From RGDT01 sp046719305 (GTDB lineage Bacteria > Planctomycetota > Planctomycetia > Gemmatales > Gemmataceae): DNA of 23,091 nucleotides. A program made the translations under genes and the position numbers. Within the stretch, counting starts at the first letter, position 1; each line of letters begins with the position of its first letter. Where the stretch lies: assembly GCA_046719305.1 (NCBI GenBank), contig JBDNDE010000025.1, positions 1-23,091 on the forward strand. Reading direction: 5' to 3'. The notes beneath the pieces are model-generated. The model was not told the origin of the DNA and ran no database searches. It saw only the letters and a list, made by a program, of their open reading frames with translations. Of the stretch, positions 14,048-23,033 are shown one piece after another.

Positions 14048-15421
14048 ATGAGCGCCGACGACTTACTCAAACAGATGAAGGCCATCTCGGTAGAGGAACT
14101 CCTGCTGCCGCTGTTGTTGCAACTGGTGCTGATCCTGACCATTGCTCGCCTCTTCGCTGCTCTGTTCCGCCGCATCGGTCAACCCTCGGCCGTGGGCGAA
14201 ATCACCGCCGGACTGGTGCTGGGTCCCAGTGCGTTTGGTGCCCTATTCCCCGAGGCGTTTGCCCTGCTGTTTCGTCCCGAATTGCATGGCTTGTCCTCGG
14301 CCGCCTCCGATCAAATCCTCAGCCGTATCTTGATGGCCATTGCCCAAGTGGGCCTAGTCTTGTTGTTGTTTCTCATCGGCCTGGAGTTCGAGTTCGACCA
14401 CCTCAGATATCACGGCCCGGCTGCCGTAGCTATCTCGCTGACTGGTATCCTGTTTCCCTTTGCTCTGGGCATCGTCCTGGGCTGGTGGATGTATCCCAGC
14501 GTGGCCCAGGGGATCCCTATGCTTAGCTTCGTGCTCTTCATGGGCGTGGCGATGTCCATCACCGCCATTCCTATCCTGGGCCGTATCCTGGTTGAAATGG
14601 GCATCAGCAAAACCTCCTTGGCCGCGGTGACGATCAGTGCCGCCGCAGTCGATGATGCCGCCGGGTGGATTTTGCTCGCCACGGTGGCGGCACTCACCAA
14701 GGCCGAGTTTGCTCTCGGACATACTCTCGGCATGATCATGGCCACGGTAGCGTTTGCAGGCTTTATGATGGTACTGGCTCGGCCGCTCTTAGCGCGACTG
14801 GTGCGGTACCTGCTACGCGTGGGCAACGGCGAACTAGGCGTCAACGCATTAACGATCGTGCTGGTACTTTTGTTTGTGTGTGCGATTGTCACCAACTGGA
14901 TCGGCATCTTTGCGATCTTTGGGGCGTTTCTGCTTGGCGCGGTGCTTTCGGGCGAGAAGGAGTTTCGCGCGGCCATCTCCCGCCGCATGAGTGACTTTGT
15001 GACCGCCTTTTTCCTGCCCATCTTTTTCGCTTATACGGGCTTGCGAACCAACATCGGCACCCTGGAAACCGGGCACCTCTGGCTCCTGGCTGCCCTCGTC
15101 TCTGGCGTGGCCATTTTGGGCAAGTTTGGCGGCTGTACTTTGGCGGCCTGGTTAGGGGGGCTGAGACCGCGTGAGGCGGCGTGTGTGGGGATTCTGATGA
15201 ACACACGGGCACTCATGGAATTGATCGTGATCAACGTCGGCAAGGATTTAGGCGTGATCCCCGATAGCGTTTTCTGTATGCTGGTTTTGATGGCGTTGCT
15301 TACCACCTTCATGACGACGCCAATCTTGCTGTGGGCCTCGCGCGGCACGGAACTGGAACCGCTCATTCGTAACTCGGGCTTCCTGGGTCCGGACAGGCCT
15401 TCAAGCTCAGCCGCCCACTAA
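14048..15421 (+). CDS. CPA2-family cation/proton antiporter (KefB/NapA-like)
   Basis: A 457-residue membrane protein with about 12 to 13 hydrophobic segments. Family signatures are IGQPSAVGEITAGLVLGPS near 43-61, LFLIGLEFEFDHLR, the ion-site pair in AAAVDDAAGWILLA, and NTRALMELIVINVGKDLG in a late segment. CPA2 members exchange Na+ or K+ for H+ across the inner membrane and regulate pH and ion balance. The protein ends soon after the last membrane segment, without the C-terminal TrkA-N/RCK domain of KefB/KefC, so it is not glutathione-gated Kef. The frame opens at 14009 but ATG 14048 avoids overlap with marR and gives a normal start. Ion specificity is unknown. Confidence 0.9.
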   Translation: MSADDLLKQMKAISVEELLLPLLLQLVLILTIARLFAALFRRIGQPSAVGEITAGLVLGPSAFGALFPEAFALLFRPELHGLSSAASDQILSRILMAIAQVGLVLLLFLIGLEFEFDHLRYHGPAAVAISLTGILFPFALGIVLGWWMYPSVAQGIPMLSFVLFMGVAMSITAIPILGRILVEMGISKTSLAAVTISAAAVDDAAGWILLATVAALTKAEFALGHTLGMIMATVAFAGFMMVLARPLLARLVRYLLRVGNGELGVNALTIVLVLLFVCAIVTNWIGIFAIFGAFLLGAVLSGEKEFRAAISRRMSDFVTAFFLPIFFAYTGLRTNIGTLETGHLWLLAALVSGVAILGKFGGCTLAAWLGGLRPREAACVGILMNTRALMELIVINVGKDLGVIPDSVFCMLVLMALLTTFMTTPILLWASRGTELEPLIRNSGFLGPDRPSSSAAH

Positions 15422-15435
15422 CTGATCTCCCTGAG

Positions 15436-15463
15436 ACTGACGCTAAGGGACTGACGCTAAGGG
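15436..15463 (+). repeat. 14-bp tandem duplication before the DUF1501 gene
   Basis: ACTGACGCTAAGGG occurs at 15436-15449 and again at 15450-15463, exact copies. The second copy places its AAGGG a few bases before the ATG at 15472, so the duplication involves the ribosome-binding area. Confidence 0.9.
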
Positions 15464-15471
15464 ACCCTCCC

Positions 15472-16926
15472 ATGACCATACCACACCTGTTCGCTCCCTC
15501 TCGTCGTGACCTACTCACTCGTGTCGGCACCGGCCTGGGATTGGCCGCTCTGGCCAGCCTGGCCGATCCCGAACCGACCCGAGCCGCCGTGAATCCAGCG
15601 TTGGATCCCTTGGCCCCAAAGCCGTCGCACTTCCCGTCCAAGGCCAAGAGTGTGATCTGGATCTTCACCAATGGCGGCCCGTCTCATGTAGACACCTGGG
15701 ATTATAAGCCCGGATTGATCAAGGCCGACGGACAAGAACTCAAAGGGTTCGATGCCAAGACGGGCTTTTTTGCCAACGAGGTTGGCCCACTGATGAAGTC
15801 GCCCTTCCGCTTTGCGCGGCATGGCCAATCGGGCACCTGGGTCTCGGAGATCTTCCCGCATCTGGCCAAGCATGTGGATGAGATGGCGTTTGTGCATTCG
15901 TGCTGGACCGAGACGAATAATCATGCCCCGGCATTGTTTCAGATCAACACCGGCATGCCGCGCATGGGCTTCCCGTGTGTCGGTTCCTGGGTCACCTACG
16001 GTTTGGGCAGCGAGTCGCGTAACTTGCCGGCCTTCGTGGTAATGTACGACACCCTGGGCCGCGGCTTGCCCAAAGGCAACGCCTCCAACTGGAGTGCCGG
16101 CTTCCTGCCGGGTATTTACCAGGGCACTGCTCTCAATCCCCAAGGTGCGCCCATCGACAACCTCACCCCAACTCCTGAGTTGGCCGGCGAGCCCCAACGC
16201 CGACAACTGGATCTGTTGAAGCGGCTCAATCAGACACATAGGCAACAACGCCAGCACGAGGCAGAACTAGCCGCTCGCATCGAAACGTTTGAACTGGCTT
16301 ATCGGATGCAGATGGCCGCTCCTGAGGCGTTGGACGTGTCACGCGAGTCACGGGCGGTGCAGCAGCTGTACGGCCTGGACGATCCACGCTGCGCTCATTT
16401 CGCCCGGCAATGTCTGATGGCGCGACGCTTGGTGGAACGCGGCGTCCGCTTTGTGCAGATTTACTCCGGCGGCATGGAAAACGAACGCAGCTGGGACGGC
16501 CACACCGACATCGCTAGCAACCATCGTCAATTTGCCGGCGAGACGGATCGGCCGGTCGCGGCGTTGCTGACCGATTTGAAGGCACGCGGCTTGCTCCAAT
16601 CGACCCTGGTCATCTGGGGCGGTGAATTTGGCCGACTGCCGATTGCCCAGCGACCCAAGGGCACGACGCGGATGGGGCGCGACCACAACCCACACGCCTT
16701 CACCATGTGGTTTGCCGGGGGCGGTGTCAAAGGCGGGACCCATTACGGCGAAACCGACGAGGTCGGCTTGAAAGCTGCGGTCGATCGCGTTTCCGTCCAC
16801 GATTTACACGCTACCATGTTGCACCTGCTGGGCATGGATCACACGAAACTGACCTATCGGTACAACGGCCGACGCTTCCGTCTCACGGATGTGCATGGCG
16901 AAGTGATTCGCAAGATTCTGGCATGA
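15472..16926 (+). CDS. DUF1501 family protein with Tat-type signal
   Basis: A 484-residue exported protein of the DUF1501 family, which is greatly expanded in planctomycetes and has a sulfatase/alkaline phosphatase-like fold. The N-terminus carries a twin-arginine motif, SRRDLLTRVG at 10-19, followed by a mild hydrophobic stretch. Family blocks are WIFTNGGPSHVDTWDYKPG, HSCWTETNNHAPALFQINTG, VIWGGEFGRLP and GRDHNPHAFTMWFAGGGVKGG, all with likely metal-binding Asp/His residues. Usually such genes sit beside DUF1549/DUF1553 cytochrome-type genes; that partner is absent here. The stop overlaps the aroA start (ATGA at 16923-16926), so the pair is probably translationally coupled. Substrate unknown. 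Confidence 0.92.
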   Translation: MTIPHLFAPSRRDLLTRVGTGLGLAALASLADPEPTRAAVNPALDPLAPKPSHFPSKAKSVIWIFTNGGPSHVDTWDYKPGLIKADGQELKGFDAKTGFFANEVGPLMKSPFRFARHGQSGTWVSEIFPHLAKHVDEMAFVHSCWTETNNHAPALFQINTGMPRMGFPCVGSWVTYGLGSESRNLPAFVVMYDTLGRGLPKGNASNWSAGFLPGIYQGTALNPQGAPIDNLTPTPELAGEPQRRQLDLLKRLNQTHRQQRQHEAELAARIETFELAYRMQMAAPEALDVSRESRAVQQLYGLDDPRCAHFARQCLMARRLVERGVRFVQIYSGGMENERSWDGHTDIASNHRQFAGETDRPVAALLTDLKARGLLQSTLVIWGGEFGRLPIAQRPKGTTRMGRDHNPHAFTMWFAGGGVKGGTHYGETDEVGLKAAVDRVSVHDLHATMLHLLGMDHTKLTYRYNGRRFRLTDVHGEVIRKILA

Positions 16927-18221
16927 ACGGGCGTTATCCAGAGCAAATCGAGATCCGACCGGTACAACTTCCGGTCCAAGGTACCGCAACGCCGCCGGGT
17001 TCCAAGAGCCTGACCAATCGGGCACTAGTCTTGGCAGCATTAGCCGGGCATCGCGTAACGCTTCACGGCTGCCTGGAAAGCGAAGACACAGCCGTGATGG
17101 TCCAGGCACTGCGTCAGCTAGGCTACCAGGTAACGATCGAAGGCACAACCTTTCACGTCCAACCGGGGCCCCCCCCCGACAGCGGGGCGGCTGGCTCTGC
17201 TCTGGACTTATTCGTCGGCAACTCCGGTACGACTATCCGCTTCCTAACCGCTATGCTCGCTCTGCGGCCAGGAAGCTACCGCCTCGATGGGGTATCGCGG
17301 ATGCGGCAACGGCCGATTGCCGACCTCATCGATGCCCTCGGCCAACTGGGCATCCAGGCCGAGGCCCCCAGTGGCTGTCCCCCTGTCACCCTCCGGGGCG
17401 GCGGGTGGAAAGGAGGACGCATCACCTTACGAACGGACGTGTCTAGTCAGTTTCTCAGCGGGCTGCTTTTGGCTGCCCCGTTTGCCGATTGCGACTCCAC
17501 CGGCTTTCGTCTCGAAGGGCCGCTCGTCTCGGAACCATACGTCTTCATGACGCTGAAGATGTTGCAGCAATGGGGCTTGCAGGCCCGCATCGACCTGGTG
17601 CCTGGTCGGCAGCGGACCACCTTGACCCACTACGTCATTGAACCGGATGCTTCGGCCGCTAGTTACCTCTTCGCCGTGGCTGCGATAACGGGCGGACAAG
17701 TGACGGTCGCAGGACTGACTCGTCGGTCGCTTCAGGGCGACGTGGCCTTCGTCGATGCCTTGGCCCAGATGGGCTGTCGGGTCGACGCCAACGATGCAGG
17801 CATCACGGTGCAGGGCGGCCCGTTGCATGGGATCAGCCTCGACATGAATGCCATCAGCGACACCGTGATGACCCTGGCGGCGGTGGCGTTGTTTGCCGAC
17901 GGCCCCACTCACCTCACCAATGTCGGGCACATCCGGCACAAGGAAACCGACCGGCTCCACGCATTGGCTACCGAGTTGCGTCGGCTAGGAGCCAGAGTGG
18001 ACGAAGAGGCCAATGGCCTGCGGATTCAGCCCGGCCCCTTGCAGGGGTGCGTGGTGCAGACGTATGATGATCATCGGATGGCCATGAGCCTGGCGCTGGC
18101 GGGCCTGCGAGTGCCGGGCGTGGTGATCGACAACCCGGCCTGTGTCGCTAAAACCTATCCCGCGTTTTTCGATGATCTGGAACGGCTCACTAAGCCGTTC
18201 CGCTCTGAGGCTAGCCAATGA
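16923..18221 (+). CDS. aroA: 3-phosphoshikimate 1-carboxyvinyltransferase (EPSP synthase)
   Basis: AroA joins phosphoenolpyruvate to shikimate 3-phosphate in the sixth step of the shikimate pathway to aromatic amino acids. The 432-residue protein shows PGSKSLTNR at 25-33 (Lys28), GNSGTTIRFL at 99-108, RMRQRPI at 127-132, Asp313 in NAISDTV, HKETDRL at 339-345 (Lys340, Glu341), YDDHRMAMS at 381-389 and Lys410; these match the known substrate-binding and catalytic residues. GNSGTT rather than GNAGTA recalls class II enzymes. The frame is open upstream to 16707, but the ATG overlapping the DUF1501 stop starts the conserved protein. Its own stop overlaps the next start (ATGA at 18218-18221). A run of nine C at 17169-17177 is within the gene and in frame. 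No other aro gene is near. Confidence 0.96.
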   Translation: MNGRYPEQIEIRPVQLPVQGTATPPGSKSLTNRALVLAALAGHRVTLHGCLESEDTAVMVQALRQLGYQVTIEGTTFHVQPGPPPDSGAAGSALDLFVGNSGTTIRFLTAMLALRPGSYRLDGVSRMRQRPIADLIDALGQLGIQAEAPSGCPPVTLRGGGWKGGRITLRTDVSSQFLSGLLLAAPFADCDSTGFRLEGPLVSEPYVFMTLKMLQQWGLQARIDLVPGRQRTTLTHYVIEPDASAASYLFAVAAITGGQVTVAGLTRRSLQGDVAFVDALAQMGCRVDANDAGITVQGGPLHGISLDMNAISDTVMTLAAVALFADGPTHLTNVGHIRHKETDRLHALATELRRLGARVDEEANGLRIQPGPLQGCVVQTYDDHRMAMSLALAGLRVPGVVIDNPACVAKTYPAFFDDLERLTKPFRSEASQ

Positions 18222-20047
18222 CAGCCTTTGTGATCTTGCACCTGTTGTGTGCCCAAGCCGAACTGGAACAGCCCTACCGGATCGAGGTAGTGTTGGACGT
18301 GGCCCGACACAAACTCCTGACCCCAGTGTTCAAGGAGCAGGTGGCCCGTGAAGTGCGCGATGGGCTGCAAGCGGCCCTGGGCCAGCTCGCTCGCGTTCGC
18401 GTTACGGATAAACACCCGTTGCTAGCCGAGATTCGTGACAAAGGGTTGGACCGAGTAGTCGCTGGTTATCGGGCACGTTCGGCCGAGCAAACGCACTTCG
18501 TCCTAGTGAATTATGATGGCACGCAATACGATTTGCGAACTCGGATGCATGATGGTTTGACCGGCCTGCCGTCGGCTGTCTCGCGCAGCGGATCAACGCG
18601 TGACCGGGCATTTGTTGGTCGCTTGGCGGTGCTGCTCATTGAACGCGACCTGGGCATTCAAGGGACCATCGTCGATGAACCCGATGCAGGCGGTCAAGTG
18701 CGCGTGCGTCTTCGGGGTGGCTCCCTGGGCGATGTCTCCCGCTGGGTGCGAAAAGGCGAACTGTTTAGCGTGGTCAACGTCCCGGGCAACGGTGTCGGTG
18801 TACCCGTACCTGCCTTGTATCTGCAAGTGATGGTGCCTCCCGAACAAGGGGTGTGCGTTTGCCGGGTGCTACGCCGCTATCGCACTAGTTCGATCAAGGG
18901 CATGACTGCCTCGCTGCTGACGACGCGCAGCGGCCCGTTGCGACTGCGCCTTGTGCAGGATACACCCCAGGGACCAAGACCCTACCCTACGTCGGTGCGG
19001 CTGCTGATTCGCCGTTACAGCTTTGAGGGCGAGGAAGGAGCGCTGAGCATCACCGCAACAGGTCGAAAAGATGTCGATACCTCCCGATTCGGTAAACAAG
19101 GCGAGTTTGATCGCGTCGCCTTTGTGTCGGTGATGAACGGCGAGACGCCCTTGGCTCGTATCCCGATCCCCCTGGTCGATGAAAGCGTCACGGTAGTGTC
19201 ACTGCCCACCGTCAATGAGGAAGAATCCGGGGTGCTGGACCGCTTCCGCACGCTGGCTCGCAACGTACTCGAAGCCAGCCAGGTGCAAAATGCCATGTTC
19301 GAGGACATCAACGCCCTAGTTCGCGATCCTAAACAACGTACTGCCGCTATCCGTCGCTCTCGCGAAACCCTGGCCCGGCTTCGCGACGATTACGACCGGC
19401 TTCGCGCCGAACGCGATGCCGTCGAAAAGGAACTCCGCAAACTCCCCGATCGCGACCGCCCCAGTCTGGCCGGCATCAACAATACCCTGGACCGCATCGC
19501 GGCCGGCGAGAAGGATCTGCTGGCCCATGTGTCTACACTGGAGAAAATTGAAGCCGAAGAGAACGACCCCAAGCGGAAAGAATGGCTGGTCAAACGCTCC
19601 GAAGCGCTCACCCTGATCAAAAAAGCCGAGGTGGAGAAAGCGATTGCCCTGCTGGATTCTGGCCCTGAGGCCTACAAGAGCGAGGAAGACAAAAAACTGC
19701 TGGCCCAGTTGAAAGAGAAGTGGAAGCCCAAGGACGAAGCCCATCGCTCGGCCCGAAACTTCATCTACACCACTTTCGCCACCCTCAAAGGCAAAGCTCT
19801 GCTGGATCGCTTAGGCGAGGCCGAAACCGCCTTGAACACTTGCATCACTGCGGATGACCCTTACTCTCCAGTGAAGTTTCGCGAAGTCGCTCTGCAACAC
19901 ATCGCCAAACTCGACGCCGAACTGAAGACTCTCAACGCTGCGGTCAACGCCGACGACGAGCAAGCCGAGATGCTGATCCGCGAGATTTTCCCTAAGCTGC
20001 GCCGCCTCATCGAGATTGCCGAGGCAGCTAAAGCCGCTCAAGGCTGA
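18218..20047 (+). CDS. Unrecognised coiled-coil protein, probably exported
   Basis: A 609-residue protein with no family that I recognise. The first 14 residues (MTAFVILHLLCAQA) look like a short signal peptide. Residues about 15-330 are predicted mostly beta and include a Gly-rich segment at 159-200 that could be a barrel-like domain. Residues about 340-475 are highly charged heptad-like helix (for example around RLRDDYDRLRAERDAVEKEL), a likely coiled coil. The end, 490-609, is also helical. The ATG overlaps the aroA stop, so expression is probably coupled to aroA, though a metabolic link is not evident. It converges with the next gene across a strong hairpin. Confidence 0.8.
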   Translation: MTAFVILHLLCAQAELEQPYRIEVVLDVARHKLLTPVFKEQVAREVRDGLQAALGQLARVRVTDKHPLLAEIRDKGLDRVVAGYRARSAEQTHFVLVNYDGTQYDLRTRMHDGLTGLPSAVSRSGSTRDRAFVGRLAVLLIERDLGIQGTIVDEPDAGGQVRVRLRGGSLGDVSRWVRKGELFSVVNVPGNGVGVPVPALYLQVMVPPEQGVCVCRVLRRYRTSSIKGMTASLLTTRSGPLRLRLVQDTPQGPRPYPTSVRLLIRRYSFEGEEGALSITATGRKDVDTSRFGKQGEFDRVAFVSVMNGETPLARIPIPLVDESVTVVSLPTVNEEESGVLDRFRTLARNVLEASQVQNAMFEDINALVRDPKQRTAAIRRSRETLARLRDDYDRLRAERDAVEKELRKLPDRDRPSLAGINNTLDRIAAGEKDLLAHVSTLEKIEAEENDPKRKEWLVKRSEALTLIKKAEVEKAIALLDSGPEAYKSEEDKKLLAQLKEKWKPKDEAHRSARNFIYTTFATLKGKALLDRLGEAETALNTCITADDPYSPVKFREVALQHIAKLDAELKTLNAAVNADDEQAEMLIREIFPKLRRLIEIAEAAKAAQG

Positions 20048-20079
20048 ACGCCGCGCGGAACCCAAAGTCCGCACGGCGT
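20048..20079. terminator. Strong hairpin between convergent genes
   Basis: ACGCCG-C-GCGGA (20048-20059) pairs with TCCGC-A-CGGCGT (20068-20079), 11 pairs with one internal mismatch and an eight-base loop. It begins right after the plus-strand stop codon and about 28 bases beyond the minus-strand gene's stop, so it could serve both. A T tract is absent. Confidence 0.5.
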
Positions 20080-20106
20080 CGCGCGATTACACGATCGAAA
20101 ATCCCA

Positions 20107-21834
20107 TTAGCGCTTGGCCTTCAGTGTCTCACGAACACTCATTGCTGCATTACGAATGCGAGAATCTTCATCTTTGCTCAGCGCCTGTAAAGTCTGCAAA
20201 ACCGGTTCGGCATTTGCTTTCATCGCCCCAAGGGTCTGGATGCATGCCACCCGAACCATCGGCGAGGGATCGCTCTGAGCCGCCACCAGCAGCACATCGA
20301 CCACGCGAGGATTGGTCTTCCAATCCACGTTCCGTAACTCTTCCGCTGCCATCTCCCGCTCCGAGGGTAGCAGGCCATCCTTGAGGCTGGCCAGCAGTTT
20401 CGGCGTGTGCGTGTCGTTCGACGCTGTTGTCGCCTTGGACATCGCCGCTGCCATCGCCTGCTGCTGGGCCATCATCTGCATCTGTTCCTGCTGCATCCTC
20501 GCCATCTGGGCCATGGCCGCTTGTTGCTCCGCCAGGGCGGCAGCTACCATCTGCTGTTGCATAGCCGGTGGTAAGGGCTGGGGCGGCAAGGGCGGTAGAG
20601 GACCAGCCAGAGGCGGACGCACCATCCCGCCTGGCCCGGCTCCCAGGTCGGAGGGGATGGGCCGATGGGTCACTGCCGGGGTGAAGGCATTGCCGGCCCC
20701 TGCTGGTACGCCGATCCCCGGACCGGCCGTCCCATTCGGCAACGACAGGGCATTGCCCGGCCCGGATTTCCCTGGGCGAATCTCCTCGGTGGCGGCAAGA
20801 ACCGAAGCCATCCCTGTGCCAGGACGTGGACGCGGCGGCGTGAGCGGCTGGTTTACTGTGGGACGCGTTTGAGTAGCCCCAGTGGTGGCAGTAGCCCCAG
20901 TGGTGGCAGTAGCCCCAGTGGTGGCTTTGGTGCCGGGTTGAGACGGCTTGAATCCCAACCCGAGTAATCCCCCTTCCTTAACCGGGCGAGAGGGAGCCGA
21001 CGAACTTGCCACCGCAGTTGTCGTGGACGATGAAGCTTCACTGGGCGCACCGACACCGGGTACAGGCGGAATCGCGAGGGATTGCTCATACTGAGTTCTC
21101 TCTTTGGGCAGATCCGTCTTGGTAAAGGCTTCCGGCTTTTCCAACGGATGCACGTTCGAGTTCGTCACGGGGGGAGTCGGCCGACTGCTGGGGACAGGCG
21201 GTACATCCATGGGCAGGACAAGTGGCATGTTGCTCTCGGGATTGCCAGCGGGGGGCACGACAGAACTCGGTTTGGATGTATCCGGAGTCACCACCAGAGG
21301 AGGCAAAGAGGACCCGCCCGGGCCGGGCTGGCTCACCAGCGGAGTGGTCGGTGTTGAGGACTCCACCAGCCCCCATGACTGCCGCCAATCGGTCGGCTTG
21401 GCGGTCGTGGTGTCTGCCTGGACAACTTTGGTCGAGGGAACGGATGTGAGAACCGGCGGAGTTGCCTTCGTCGCGGGTGGGGTCAGCGAGGTGAGCTTCT
21501 GCGAAGTTGGCAACTTGCCTGAGGCCCAGCCGGTCGCACGAGGCGTCACCGGAGCCGGGGCCTTGGCATGCCCTTTGAACACTCGCATCGTTGAGCCATC
21601 GGCCGGTTCGTAGATCGTAAGCTTTTCGCCGTTGTCCAGGGCCACGACCTGGCAAATGCGGCTGCCATCGCCTTCCTTCCAGCAATACACAACGCGGCAG
21701 GCACGCGGGGCTTGTCCCGCCTCACGAACCTGGACGACCCGGTTGGTTTGCATCACGGGAGCTTGCGCCACCACCACGGGAGCCACGCAGGAAAGCATGC
21801 CTGCGACGGCTCCGATCCAGCGTGAGCGGACCAT
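20107..21834 (-). CDS. Secreted Pro/Gln/Met-rich protein with HEAT-like C-terminus
   Basis: The 575-residue protein begins with a signal peptide (hydrophobic 6-22, cleavage likely near VVAQA). Residues about 30-90 form a small beta-rich region (RACRVVYCWKEGDGSRICQVV, then EKLTIYEPADGSTMRVFKG). A long disordered region rich in Pro, Ser and Thr follows, with a GATATT peptide repeat near 302-318. Next comes a Met/Gln/Ala-rich helix (about 425-465). The last 95 residues look like two to three HEAT-type helical pairs (SPMVRVACIQTLGAM, SRIRNAAMSV). GAGGAGGGG lies 10 bases before the ATG. Function is unknown; the HEAT part suggests protein binding outside the cytoplasm. Confidence 0.8.
   Translation of the reverse strand: MVRSRWIGAVAGMLSCVAPVVVAQAPVMQTNRVVQVREAGQAPRACRVVYCWKEGDGSRICQVVALDNGEKLTIYEPADGSTMRVFKGHAKAPAPVTPRATGWASGKLPTSQKLTSLTPPATKATPPVLTSVPSTKVVQADTTTAKPTDWRQSWGLVESSTPTTPLVSQPGPGGSSLPPLVVTPDTSKPSSVVPPAGNPESNMPLVLPMDVPPVPSSRPTPPVTNSNVHPLEKPEAFTKTDLPKERTQYEQSLAIPPVPGVGAPSEASSSTTTAVASSSAPSRPVKEGGLLGLGFKPSQPGTKATTGATATTGATATTGATQTRPTVNQPLTPPRPRPGTGMASVLAATEEIRPGKSGPGNALSLPNGTAGPGIGVPAGAGNAFTPAVTHRPIPSDLGAGPGGMVRPPLAGPLPPLPPQPLPPAMQQQMVAAALAEQQAAMAQMARMQQEQMQMMAQQQAMAAAMSKATTASNDTHTPKLLASLKDGLLPSEREMAAEELRNVDWKTNPRVVDVLLVAAQSDPSPMVRVACIQTLGAMKANAEPVLQTLQALSKDEDSRIRNAAMSVRETLKAKR
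20873..20925 (-). repeat. 18-bp tandem repeat inside the HEAT-like protein gene
   Basis: GTAGCCCCAGTGGTGGCA (plus strand) recurs at 20873, 20891 and 20909, nearly three copies, the last ending at 20925 before a mismatch. In the minus frame it encodes tandem six-residue units within the disordered region, so length changes stay in frame. Confidence 0.92.
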
Positions 21835-22075
21835 AGGAACTGCCCCTCCTCGGGCCAGAGTGCAAAGAGAAATGGTTTGAACGGTCTCTATCGAATCCGA
21901 GTAGTTGAGGTATCGGTTGTTTGGGTCAGGGAAATTAAGCCGATTTTTCTAACCAGGCACTACTGATGGGTTGCAGGGAAAGGCAGTACATCCGTTCGGC
22001 CCGAGCGGGTCGCCCACCACAGCGGTGCCCACGTTGCCCCTGTTTCCTCCCATCCCTGAGCGACGACGAGACGAT

Positions 22076-22837
22076 TCAGCGGCTAAGGAAGCCAAAAAAA
22101 GTCGGGATACCTAGGCGGAGCAACCGGCCCAGCGAGCGCAGCGATTCAAACAGGCTCACCTTGGACGCCCCGACTTTCCGTTCCACGAACACTATGGGCG
22201 TTTCCCCGATCCGGCAGCCGACTTTCTGGCAGAGGAACAAGACTTCTTGCATGAACGAGTACCCCTGCGAACGTACCTGCTCCAGGCGAGCCTCGCGTAG
22301 CTTGCTCACACGGTAGCAACGGTAGCTTCCGCTTAGATCACGCGCACGAAATCGAAACAGAAACCGAACCAGCAGATTCACCATTCGGCTGATCAGATAC
22401 CGACTCAAGGGCCAATCAACCGTCTTGCCCCCCGGAATATATCGCGAGCCGATCATCACATCGTGTTGATCCATGCCAGCCAACAGCGCGGGCAAGTGCC
22501 GCGGATCATGCGACAGATCGGCATCCATGTTCACAAAGAGATCGTAATCTTGTTCGATAGCATAACGCATGCCGGCCAACACGGCAGTTCCCAGACCGAG
22601 CTTACTGGGTCGCGCGATTAGCCGAAAACGTCGGTCTTGGCTGGCCAACTGGCGCACATACTCTCCCGTACCGTCGGGAGAATTATCGTCGATCACTAAA
22701 ATGTCAGCCAGGGGCCAATAGTGGACAATGGCAGGCAACAGGAGTTCGAGATTGGGACGCTCGTTATAGGTGGCCAGGGAGACAAGCACACGCGGCGGAG
22801 AGGGGACCGACAAGCGAGCCAGACGCAGCGCAGCCAT
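22076..22837 (-). CDS. Family 2 glycosyltransferase, polyprenyl/dolichol-phosphate mannosyltransferase-like
   Basis: The 253-residue protein is a GT-A fold GT2 enzyme of the Dpm1 type, which moves a sugar from a nucleotide donor to polyprenyl phosphate at the inner membrane. It shows VSLATYNERPNLELLLP (19-35), VIDDNSPDGTGEYV (49-62), KLGLGTAVLAGM (79-90) and the donor/metal site NMDADLSHDP at 103-112, then MIGSRYIPGG and a QEVLFLCQKVGCRIGETPIVFVER block. No C-terminal membrane segments are present, as in soluble-type Dpm1. The frame extends to 22963, but ATG 22837 has AAGGAG six bases in front. Donor and product are unknown. It diverges from the partial gene at the window end. Confidence 0.92.
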   Translation of the reverse strand: MAALRLARLSVPSPPRVLVSLATYNERPNLELLLPAIVHYWPLADILVIDDNSPDGTGEYVRQLASQDRRFRLIARPSKLGLGTAVLAGMRYAIEQDYDLFVNMDADLSHDPRHLPALLAGMDQHDVMIGSRYIPGGKTVDWPLSRYLISRMVNLLVRFLFRFRARDLSGSYRCYRVSKLREARLEQVRSQGYSFMQEVLFLCQKVGCRIGETPIVFVERKVGASKVSLFESLRSLGRLLRLGIPTFFGFLSR

Positions 22838-22988
22838 GAGAACTCCTTGATTGGACCCGATGGACAAGTAACCTTCTATAGCCCGGTTTGCCATCACGAA
22901 TCCAGTCCACCTCAAACGCTCAAACACCGCTCCCCGAAGCGCAATATTCAAGCTGCCAGCCAATCTATGCTGCCGCCGCCCTCGCAGT

Positions 22989-22997
22989 TGCTACAAT
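22989..22997 (+). promoter_or_regulatory. Candidate extended -10 promoter for the last gene
   Basis: TGC-TACAAT is an extended -10 pattern about 37 bases before the ATG at 23034. No convincing -35 is seen at the right distance. Confidence 0.25.
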
Positions 22998-23033
22998 CTT
23001 CCTTTCGAGTCCTTGCACAGGAGCTGCTCCCTT

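Noticed and set aside
15511..16257. 248-residue minus-strand frame inside the DUF1501 gene
   Set aside because: Antisense to a well-supported conserved gene, with no domain features.
20312..20872. 186-residue plus-strand frame opposite the HEAT-like protein gene
   Set aside because: Composition mirrors the repetitive opposite strand; the minus-strand gene has a signal peptide, ribosome site and HEAT-like units.
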